Source of the DNA: Verrucomicrobiota bacterium | GTDB taxonomy: Bacteria; Verrucomicrobiota; Verrucomicrobiia; Opitutales; Opitutaceae | Length of the DNA stretch: 24,983 nucleotides | NCBI GenBank assembly: GCA_023446735.1 | Contig: JAEXPQ010000012.1 | Span: 1 to 24,983 of the forward strand | Reading direction: 5' to 3' | In this document: positions 6,947 through 13,626 of the stretch, in pieces | Numbering within the stretch: position 1 is the stretch's first letter | Layout of the letters: each line of letters begins with the position of its first letter | Notes under the pieces: generated by a model | What the model was told of the DNA's origin: nothing | What the model saw: only the letters and a program-made list of their open reading frames with translations | Databases searched by the model: none | Translations under genes and position numbers: made by a program

Positions 6947-7735
6947 ATGAACGAATCCCGGCCCCCCGCTCCTTACCCCGCCTCCTCCCGCGCGGCCGGA
7001 GATTGGGCGTTGCTGGAGCTGGACCAGGTCGACTCGACCAACCGCCGCGCGGCCCCGCTGCCGGCCTGGACCGCCGTGACCGCCCGCACCCAGACTGCGG
7101 GCCGCGGCCGCCACGACCGCCGCTGGGTGTCGGACCAGGGCGGCCTCTGGCTCTCCGCCGTCGTCCCCACCGAGACGGCCGGCGAACACTGGGCGCTCCT
7201 GCCTCTCGCCGCCGGCCTCGCCCTTTGCGAAACGTTCACCGGCTTCAGCGTCGCCGGCCATCGCCTGCGTTGGCCCAACGACATCATGGTCGGCCGCGCC
7301 AAGCTCGCCGGCATCCTCGTCGAACGCTTCCGCCCCGCCACCGCTGTCGTCGGACTTGGCATCAACCTCACCAACCGCCCCGAGGCCGCCGACCCCGCCC
7401 TCGTCGGCACCGTCACCCGCCTCGTCGAACTCCTGCCCGCCGCGCCGCCCGCCGCGGCCGTGCGCGATGCCGTCCTGACCGCTCTGCGCCGCGCCCACGG
7501 ATTCCTCGCCGCCGGCCGCACCGCCGAACTCGTCGCGGGCCTCGCCCCCTACTGGCGTCACCTGCCGGTCAACGTCACCCTCCGACCGGACGGTCAGACC
7601 CTCGCCGGCACCTTCGCCGGCATTGACCCGGACGGCCGACTCCTGCTCCAATCTTCAGTTGGACTGCGCTCGCTCGCGCCACACGAGGTCGAGCTGCTCC
7701 GCGAAGACTCCCTTTCCGTTTCCGACTTATCATGA
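6947..7735 (+). CDS. birA: Biotin--protein ligase (no DNA-binding domain)
   Basis: 262 residues containing only the catalytic and C-terminal SH3-like domains; the N-terminal helix-turn-helix of bifunctional BirA is absent, so it should not act as a repressor. VDSTN (28-32), GRGRHDRRW (52-60) and WPNDIMVGRAKLAGILVE (109-126, with the conserved lysine K119) mark the biotinyl-AMP site, and VVGLGINL the following strand. It makes biotinyl-5'-AMP from biotin and ATP and transfers biotin to the lysine of EAMKM in the carrier protein. The ATP/biotin loop reads GRGRHDRRW where a glycine is usual in place of the aspartate (GRGRxGRxW). It lies 13 bp after the beta subunit gene and overlaps the next gene by 4 bases (ATGA), so it is produced with the decarboxylase. 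A birA gene next to its client is good support for the assignment. Confidence 0.92.
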   Translation: MNESRPPAPYPASSRAAGDWALLELDQVDSTNRRAAPLPAWTAVTARTQTAGRGRHDRRWVSDQGGLWLSAVVPTETAGEHWALLPLAAGLALCETFTGFSVAGHRLRWPNDIMVGRAKLAGILVERFRPATAVVGLGINLTNRPEAADPALVGTVTRLVELLPAAPPAAAVRDAVLTALRRAHGFLAAGRTAELVAGLAPYWRHLPVNVTLRPDGQTLAGTFAGIDPDGRLLLQSSVGLRSLAPHEVELLREDSLSVSDLS

Positions 7736-9225
7736 ACAAACCGTTCCCGATTCTGACGCCCGACGAGGCGGCGTCCTTCATCAAAAACGGCGAAACCATC
7801 GGTTTCTCCGGATTCACGCCCGCTGGCGCCGCCAAGGTCATCCCGAAGGCCCTCGCCGCCCGCGCCCGCGCCGAGCACGAGGCCGGCCGCCCCTTCAAGG
7901 TCGCCGTCGTCACCGGCGCGTCCACCGGCGACTCGCTCGACGGCGAGCTCGCCCGCGCCGACGCCATCTCCTGGCGCACGCCCTACCAGAGCAACAAGTC
8001 GCTCCGCGACAGTATCAACACTGGCAAGACTAAGTTCTTCGACATGCACCTCTCGCACCTCGCGCAGCAGGTGCGTTGCGGGTTCCTCGGCCAGTTCGAC
8101 TGGGCCATCGTCGAAGCCGCCGACATCACCGCCGACGGCCAGATCGTGCTGACCACCTCGGTCGGCGCCGCCCCCACCTTCCTGCGCTCCGCCAAGAAGG
8201 TCCTCATCGAACTCAACCGCTTCCACTCCCCGCGCCTCTGCGGCTTCCACGACATCTACGAGCCCCTCGATCCCCCGCACCGCCAGCCCGTGCCGATCGT
8301 GCGCCCCTCCGACCGCATCGGCACGCCGACGGTCAAGATCGACCCCTCCAAGATCGTCGGCATCGTCGAGACCAACGCCCCCGACGAGGTCGGCGGCTTC
8401 GAGCCCGCCGACGCCGTCACCAACAAGATCGGCCAGAACGTCGCCGAGTTCCTCGCCAACGAGATCGCCGTCGGTCGCGTGCCGCGCGAGTTCCTCCCCC
8501 TCCAGTCCGGCGTGGGCAACATCGCCAACGCCGTCCTCGGCGCCCTCGGCGCCAACCCCGACATCCCGCAGTTCCAGATGTTCTCCGAGGTCATCCAGGA
8601 CTCGGTCATCTCGCTGGTGCGCTCCGGCAAGGTGAAGTTCGTCACCGGCACCTCGCTCACCATCGCCAAGGACGTCCTGTCCGACTTCTACCGCGACCTC
8701 GAGTTCTTCCGCCCGCGCGTGCTGCTGCGCCCGCAGGAGATCACCAACAACCCCGAGCTCGTCCGCCGTCTGGGTATCATCACGGTCAACACCGCGATCG
8801 AGGTCGATATCTTCGGCAACGTGAACTCGACCCACATCATGGGCGCCAACCTCATGAACGGCATCGGCGGCTCGGGCGACTTCACCCGCAACGCCTACAT
8901 CTCGATCTTCACCTGCCCGTCCTCCGCCAAGGGCGGCAAGATCTCCACCATCGTCCCGCTCGTCTCCCACATGGACCACAGCGAGCACTCCGTGCAGGTC
9001 GTCGTCACCGAGCACGGCGTGGCCGATCTCCGCGGCAAGGACCCGAGCGAGCGCGCCCACCTCATCGTCCAGAAGTGCGCCGACCCGATCTTCCGCGACC
9101 AGCTCATGGCCTACGTGGAGGCCACCGAGCACGGCCACACGCCGCAGACCCTCGGCAATGCGTTCCTCATGCACCAGCAGTTCCTGAAAACAGGTGACAT
9201 GCGGGGCGTGACGTGGCAGTCCTGA
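7732..9225 (+). CDS. Succinate/propionyl-CoA (acetyl-CoA hydrolase family) CoA-transferase
   Basis: 497 residues, the length of the Cat1/YgfH/AarC class of CoA-transferases. The N-terminal half starts LTPDEAASFIKNGETIGFSGF; the C-terminal half has QSGVGNIANAVLGAL (258-272) and QMFSEVIQDSV (282-292), where E286 matches the glutamate that forms the glutamyl-CoA thioester. The later ANLMNGIGGSGDFTRNAY segment is also typical. The most likely reaction is propionyl-CoA + succinate to propionate + succinyl-CoA, which releases propionate and reloads the mutase substrate, closing the cycle. Acetate:succinyl-CoA transfer is the main alternative and cannot be excluded from sequence. The start overlaps the birA stop. 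A strong terminator follows, so it is the last gene of the unit. Confidence 0.88.
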   Translation: MNKPFPILTPDEAASFIKNGETIGFSGFTPAGAAKVIPKALAARARAEHEAGRPFKVAVVTGASTGDSLDGELARADAISWRTPYQSNKSLRDSINTGKTKFFDMHLSHLAQQVRCGFLGQFDWAIVEAADITADGQIVLTTSVGAAPTFLRSAKKVLIELNRFHSPRLCGFHDIYEPLDPPHRQPVPIVRPSDRIGTPTVKIDPSKIVGIVETNAPDEVGGFEPADAVTNKIGQNVAEFLANEIAVGRVPREFLPLQSGVGNIANAVLGALGANPDIPQFQMFSEVIQDSVISLVRSGKVKFVTGTSLTIAKDVLSDFYRDLEFFRPRVLLRPQEITNNPELVRRLGIITVNTAIEVDIFGNVNSTHIMGANLMNGIGGSGDFTRNAYISIFTCPSSAKGGKISTIVPLVSHMDHSEHSVQVVVTEHGVADLRGKDPSERAHLIVQKCADPIFRDQLMAYVEATEHGHTPQTLGNAFLMHQQFLKTGDMRGVTWQS

Positions 9226-9237
9226 TCCACCTTCAAG

Positions 9238-9267
9238 GGCGCGGCGAGCGATCGCCGCGCCTTTTTT
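9238..9267 (+). terminator. Intrinsic terminator after the CoA-transferase gene
   Basis: A perfect 10-bp stem, GGCGCGGCGA (9238-9247) with TCGCCGCGCC (9252-9261), closes a GCGA loop and is followed by six T (9262-9267). It is the clearest terminator in the window and ends the decarboxylase/CoA-transferase unit. Confidence 0.93.
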
Positions 9268-9368
9268 ACGGTCCGCCCCTCCGCATGCCCTAGTTCACCC
9301 CGTCAGACCGCGGCACCCCGCCGCGCCCAGTACCCCCGGTTTTCTTCATCCAACCCCGTACCCTGAAA

Positions 9369-10145
9369 ATGAAAGTTAACCTGTATCTATCCGTCATCCC
9401 CGAGGCCCTCATCGCCTCGCACCTCGCGCCCGAGGAGTTCGGCAACTACTACGCCGTCGGTTCCCAGAAGCGCTCCCGCGGCCAGGCCATGTTCTTCGCC
9501 GTCGATCCGGCCTTCCAGAGCGACTACCTCCGCCTTGCCGAGGCCGAGAAACGCTGCGTGCCCCACGAGGACGGCAGCCCCCGCCGCTCCAGCTACCTCT
9601 CGATCTACCGCGCCCTCGAGCACGTGCCGCTCGCCGCGCTCGGCAAGCTGTATCTGACGACCGACGACGGCCGCGTCCTCGGCCTCGACCCGGCGCCCTA
9701 CGCCCCCGCCGCCGCCGAAAGTCTCCACTTCTACCAGGAGATCTGCCCGGTCACCCCGCGCGTCGCCAGCAAACTGGCCCCGCACGACTTCGCCGCGTAC
9801 ATCACCGACCGCGCCAACCCCGTCTCCGTCGAGAAGATCGTCTTCACCGAGCTCCGCCTCGCCGGCCTTGCCACCGACCCCGAGAAGGGCGACGCATCCA
9901 ACCTCCCCTACGCCAACCTCGACCACCTGCGCGACTGCCTCAAGGAGCTGCGCAACCGCTACGCCAAACCCACCAAGGTCGTCGCCCGCGACACCTCCGC
10001 CTCGATCCTCTACCGCACCGTCCAAGGCGGCTTCTACGTGGCCGATCGCACCGGTCTGCGCTACTACCCGATGCCCACCCGCGAGCAGCTGAACGACGAA
10101 TACTACGTCTGGTGGCGCTCGGCCCTCACCACCTGGGTTGCCTGA
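9369..10145 (+). CDS. Unrecognised soluble protein upstream of the pyrophosphatase
   Basis: 258 residues, no signal peptide and no transmembrane helix. I do not recognise a domain. Visible traits are an ordered start (MKVNLYLSVIPEALIASHL, PEEFGNYYAVGSQKRSRGQAM), many aromatic residues, scattered cysteines (for example C62) and a hydrophilic, charge-balanced composition. The codon pattern with G/C at third positions runs throughout, supporting a real gene. It follows the terminator at 9267 by about 100 bp and ends 39 bp before the pyrophosphatase gene, so the two are probably cotranscribed. A small hairpin (CGCGGC 9309-9314 with GCCGCG 9320-9325) lies in the leader. A role tied to the pyrophosphatase or to the propionate pathway can only be guessed from position. 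Confidence 0.75.
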   Translation: MKVNLYLSVIPEALIASHLAPEEFGNYYAVGSQKRSRGQAMFFAVDPAFQSDYLRLAEAEKRCVPHEDGSPRRSSYLSIYRALEHVPLAALGKLYLTTDDGRVLGLDPAPYAPAAAESLHFYQEICPVTPRVASKLAPHDFAAYITDRANPVSVEKIVFTELRLAGLATDPEKGDASNLPYANLDHLRDCLKELRNRYAKPTKVVARDTSASILYRTVQGGFYVADRTGLRYYPMPTREQLNDEYYVWWRSALTTWVA

Positions 10146-10184
10146 TCTCCCCCGTTCCACACCCCGCCAAATTCCCTCTCCGCC

Positions 10185-12392
10185 ATGCAGCATCATCCGC
10201 TTTTCTGGCTGACCCCGATCGCCTCGCTCCTCGCCCTCGGCTTCGCTTGGGGCTTCTACAAGAGAATGAAATCCGCGCCCGAGGGCACGGAGAAGATGGT
10301 CCAGATCGCCGCCCACGTCCGCGCCGGCGCCATGGCCTATCTGAAACAGCAATACAAGGTCGTCGGCATCTTCTTCGTCGTGCTCACGGTCCTGTTCGCC
10401 TGGCTCGCCTACGGGCTCAAGCTCCAGAACGAATGGGTGCCGTTCGCCTTCCTTACCGGCGGCTTCTTCTCCGGCCTGGCCGGCTTCTTCGGCATGAAGA
10501 CGGCCACCTACGCCGCCGCCCGCGTCGCCAATGCCGCCTCCCAGTCCCTCGACGCCGGCCTGCGCCTCGCCTTCCGCTCCGGCGCCGTCATGGGCCTGGT
10601 CGTCGTCGGCCTCGCGCTGCTCGACATCTCCGGCTGGTTCGTCGCCCTCACCTACTTCGTCGATGATCCCGATCCGGCCCACAAGCTGGTCATGATCACG
10701 ACCACGATGCTCACCTTCGGCATGGGCGCCTCCCTCCAGGCGCTCTTCGCCCGTGTCGGCGGCGGCATCTTCACCAAGGCCGCCGATGTCGGCGCCGCCC
10801 TCGTCGGCAAGGTCGCAGCCGGCATCCCCCAGGACGACCCCCGCAATCCCGCCACCATCGCCGACAACGTGGGCGACAACGTGGGCGACGTCGCCGGCAT
10901 GGGCGCCGACCTCTACGAGTCCTACGTCGGCTCCGTCCTGGCCACCGCCGCCCTCGGCGCCGCGGCCTTCGCGCAAGCCGGGAATCCGGACGCCGGCTAC
11001 AAGGCGGTCATCGCCCCGATGATCATCGCCGGCGTCGGTACCGTCCTCTCCATCATCGGCATGTTCGCCGTGCGCGTGAAGAGCGGCTCCACCCAGCGCG
11101 ACCTGCTGAACGCGTTGGGCCGCGGCATCAACCTCAGCTCCGTCCTCATTTTCGTGCTCTCGTACGTGGTTCTTCGTTACCTTGAGATCCCGAACTACCT
11201 CGGGATCTGGGGCTCCATCGTCACCGGTCTCATCACCGGCATCGTGATCGGCAAGGCCACCGAGTACTACACCTCGCACGAGTTCAAGCCCACCCAGCAC
11301 ATCGCCGACAACGCCCGCACCGGCCCGGCCACCGTCATCATCTCCGGCCTCGGCGTGGGCATGTCCTCCACGGTCATCCCGGTCCTCGCCGTCGTCGTGG
11401 GCACCACGTTGGCCTACGTCTTCGCCGCGGGCGACATGAGCTTCAGTCCCGCCAGCATGGCCATGGGCCTCTACGGCATCGGCATCGCCGCCGTCGGCAT
11501 GCTCTCCACCCTCGGCATCACGCTCGCCACCGACGCCTACGGCCCCATCGCCGACAACGCCGGCGGCAACGCCGAGATGAGCGGTCTCGGGCCCGAGGTC
11601 CGCAAGCGCACCGACGCCCTCGACGCCCTCGGCAACACCACCGCCGCCACCGGCAAGGGTTTCGCCATCGGCTCCGCCGCCCTCACCGCGCTCGCCCTCC
11701 TCGCCTCCTACGTCGAGGAGCTGAAGATCGCGATGATCCACGCCAAGCAGACCACCATCGAGGTCGCCGGCCAGACCATCCCGGTACTCACCGCCACGCT
11801 CACGCAATTCATGGACTACTTCCAGGTGAACCTCATGAACCCGAAGGTCATCGTCGGCCTCTTCCTCGGCTCGATGATGTCGTTCCTCTTCTGCGGCCTC
11901 ACCATCAACGCCGTCGGCCGCGCCGCCGCCAGCATGGTCGAAGAAGTCCGTCGCCAGTTTAAGGAGAAGCCGGGCATCCTCGGCGGCACCGATCTGCCCG
12001 ATTACGCGCGTTGCGTCGCCATCTCCACCGCCGGCGCCCAACGCGAGATGATCGTTCCCTCCCTGCTCGCCGTGGTCGTCCCGATCCTCGTCGGCCTCGT
12101 CTTCGGCGTACCCGGCGTGTTCGGTCTGCTCGGCGGAGGTCTTTCCACCGGCTTCGTGCTCGCCGTGTTCATGGCCAACTCCGGCGGCGCTTGGGACAAC
12201 GCCAAGAAGTACATCGAGGAAGGCCACATGGGCGGCAAAGGCTCCATCGCCCACAAGGCCGCCGTCATCGGCGACACCGTCGGCGACCCCTTCAAGGATA
12301 CCGCCGGCCCCAGCCTGAACATCCTCATCAAGTTGATGAGTATGGTCTCGATCGTCACCGCCGGCGTGAACGTCGCCTTCACGCTCTTCTGA
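10185..12392 (+). CDS. hppA: Membrane-bound ion-pumping pyrophosphatase with altered PPi-site motif
   Basis: 735 residues, typical of the 16-helix membrane pyrophosphatases, which hydrolyse cytoplasmic PPi to pump Na+ or H+. TKAAD (197-201), PATIADNVGDNVGD (222-235), PIADNAGGNAEMSG, GNTTAATGKGFAIGSAAL, GGAWDNAKKYIEEGH, HKAAVIGDTVGDPFKDTAGPS and the SLNILIKL end are all present. E245 in GADLYESY sits where Na+-pumping enzymes (E246 in Thermotoga maritima) have it. GNTTAATGK with Ala rather than Lys suggests K+ dependence. The usual DVGADLVGKVE...IPEDDPRN stretch instead reads DVGAALVGKVA...IPQDDPRN: Ala at 205, Ala at 211 and Gln at 216 replace Asp, Glu and Glu. Two of these are PPi/Mg2+ ligands in known structures. 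Family is certain; ion specificity and activity are inferred. Confidence 0.95.
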   Translation: MQHHPLFWLTPIASLLALGFAWGFYKRMKSAPEGTEKMVQIAAHVRAGAMAYLKQQYKVVGIFFVVLTVLFAWLAYGLKLQNEWVPFAFLTGGFFSGLAGFFGMKTATYAAARVANAASQSLDAGLRLAFRSGAVMGLVVVGLALLDISGWFVALTYFVDDPDPAHKLVMITTTMLTFGMGASLQALFARVGGGIFTKAADVGAALVGKVAAGIPQDDPRNPATIADNVGDNVGDVAGMGADLYESYVGSVLATAALGAAAFAQAGNPDAGYKAVIAPMIIAGVGTVLSIIGMFAVRVKSGSTQRDLLNALGRGINLSSVLIFVLSYVVLRYLEIPNYLGIWGSIVTGLITGIVIGKATEYYTSHEFKPTQHIADNARTGPATVIISGLGVGMSSTVIPVLAVVVGTTLAYVFAAGDMSFSPASMAMGLYGIGIAAVGMLSTLGITLATDAYGPIADNAGGNAEMSGLGPEVRKRTDALDALGNTTAATGKGFAIGSAALTALALLASYVEELKIAMIHAKQTTIEVAGQTIPVLTATLTQFMDYFQVNLMNPKVIVGLFLGSMMSFLFCGLTINAVGRAAASMVEEVRRQFKEKPGILGGTDLPDYARCVAISTAGAQREMIVPSLLAVVVPILVGLVFGVPGVFGLLGGGLSTGFVLAVFMANSGGAWDNAKKYIEEGHMGGKGSIAHKAAVIGDTVGDPFKDTAGPSLNILIKLMSMVSIVTAGVNVAFTLF

Positions 12393-12422
12393 GCCCGGGC
12401 ATTCGTTCGTGCTCCCGTCCCT

Positions 12423-12457
12423 CGGGCGGCTCCTCCCCGGAGCCGCCCGTTCTCTTT
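12423..12457 (+). terminator. Intrinsic terminator after the pyrophosphatase gene
   Basis: An 11-bp perfect stem, CGGGCGGCTCC (12423-12433) with GGAGCCGCCCG (12439-12449), has a TCCCC loop and is followed by TTCTCTTT. It lies between the convergent pyrophosphatase and antiporter genes. The T-rich side is only on the plus strand, so it serves the pyrophosphatase. Confidence 0.8.
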
Positions 12458-12495
12458 CCCGCGCCTCGCGCACCCGCGCCGGCCGGAGGTCCGCT

Positions 12496-13485
12496 TCATC
12501 CCGCACCCCACAACATCAGGCCGACCACGCCGCCAAGGTACGCCGCATACATTCCGAGCAGCGCCAGCCCGTGGGGGCGACCCAGCCCACGCTTGCTGAG
12601 CAGCAACGGCAACAGCGCGACCATCACCGCAATCATCGCCGGAAAACTGATCAGCTGCGTCATCCGGTCGAGGCCCACGGCCTGGATCGCCGCCGCGGTG
12701 CCCACAATTATCGAGAGGTTGGCGATGTTCGCCCCGAGCACGTTGCCCACCGCCAGATCGCCGACCGCCCGTCGCGAAGACGTGATCGCCGTGACCAGTT
12801 CGGGCAACGACGTCCCCACCGCCACCACCGTCAGTCCCACCACCAGCGCCGGGATCCCCAGTCGCAGCGCCACCCCGCTGGCGCCGTCGACCAGCAACCG
12901 GCTGCCCGCCACCACGATCGCCGCCCCGAAAAGAAACTGCACCGAAGCCCCCGCCGGCGTGCGCACCCAGCCCCACCGCGCCACCGTCCGATCCTCCTCG
13001 ATCTCCGTCGCCTCCGCGCCCGCCGGTCCGCCGCGATCCTGCCAGTGTCGCCAGAAATCGATGATGAAGTAGCCCACCCCCACGGCCACCAGCACCAAAC
13101 CCTCCCCCCGCGACAAGGCGTGGTCCATGGTCATCAAGACCAGCACCAGGCCCAGGCCGAGCATCACCGAAAACGGCAGCAGCAGGGTCCGGAACCGCAC
13201 ATGCACCGTCGCCAGCATCCCCGTCACGCCGAGGATCAGCCCGAGGTTGCACACGCAGGACCCCACGGCGTTGCCGATCGCCAGCCCCGACTCGCCGTGC
13301 AACCCGGCCGTCACCGAGACCACGAGTTCGGGCGTCGTCGTCGCCAGGCTCACGAGCGTGGAGCCCACCACCACCCGCGGCAGGCGCAGGAACTCCGCGA
13401 GCCGGATCGCCGCCGCCACGAAGAATCCCCCGCCCTTGACCACCAGCGCCAGTCCACCAGCCAACATGAGCAACTCGATCAGCAT
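12496..13485 (-). CDS. Ca2+/cation antiporter (CaCA family, YrbG/CaxA-like)
   Basis: 329 residues, about ten hydrophobic helices in two inverted halves, the usual bacterial Ca2+:Na+/H+ exchanger layout. The two alpha repeats are plain: GSTLVSLATTTPELVVSVTA with a following GNAVGSCVCNLGLILG in the first half, and GLTVVAVGTSLPELVTAITS followed by GNVLGANIANLSIIVG in the second. The Glu of each TPE/LPE motif is an expected cation ligand. TTTPE replaces the commoner TSxPE in repeat 1. The start MLIELLMLAGGLALVVKGG begins directly with helix 1. It converges on the pyrophosphatase gene and diverges from the GNAT-nitrilase gene. Exchange of Ca2+ against Na+ would use the Na+ gradient made by the neighbouring pumps, but coupling ion and direction are not shown by sequence. 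Confidence 0.9.
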   Translation of the reverse strand: MLIELLMLAGGLALVVKGGGFFVAAAIRLAEFLRLPRVVVGSTLVSLATTTPELVVSVTAGLHGESGLAIGNAVGSCVCNLGLILGVTGMLATVHVRFRTLLLPFSVMLGLGLVLVLMTMDHALSRGEGLVLVAVGVGYFIIDFWRHWQDRGGPAGAEATEIEEDRTVARWGWVRTPAGASVQFLFGAAIVVAGSRLLVDGASGVALRLGIPALVVGLTVVAVGTSLPELVTAITSSRRAVGDLAVGNVLGANIANLSIIVGTAAAIQAVGLDRMTQLISFPAMIAVMVALLPLLLSKRGLGRPHGLALLGMYAAYLGGVVGLMLWGAG

Positions 13486-13626
13486 GACTCTCGACTACGC
13501 ACCCGCCGCCGGGCAGGCGAGCCCAACCGCTCCGTCGTAACCGTTCGCCACCGACGCACGGTGAAAATCCCGCGCCGGCCGCAACCGCCCTTTGACCTCC
13601 TCCCACCGCCCCCCCAACCTCCGCGC

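Noticed and set aside
7594..9174. 526-codon minus-strand frame opposite the CoA-transferase
   Set aside because: Asp/Glu/Val/Gly low-complexity shadow; the opposite strand has full CoA-transferase motifs.
1263..9225. Reading the cluster as propionyl-CoA carboxylase (propionate assimilation)
   Set aside because: No biotin carboxylase domain is encoded in the window and a Na+ pump beta subunit with anchors is present, favouring the decarboxylase; not fully excluded.
9387..12506. 1039-codon open frame on the minus strand opposite the unknown gene and the pyrophosphatase
   Set aside because: Its product is Asp/Gly/Glu/His-rich low-complexity sequence, the expected antisense shadow of GC-rich genes; the plus strand encodes a clear pyrophosphatase.
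12409..13626. N-terminal extension of the GNAT-nitrilase frame by about 406 codons
   Set aside because: The extension is Arg/His/Gln-rich, lies antisense to the antiporter gene and has no domain; the GNAT domain begins right after the ATG at 13627.
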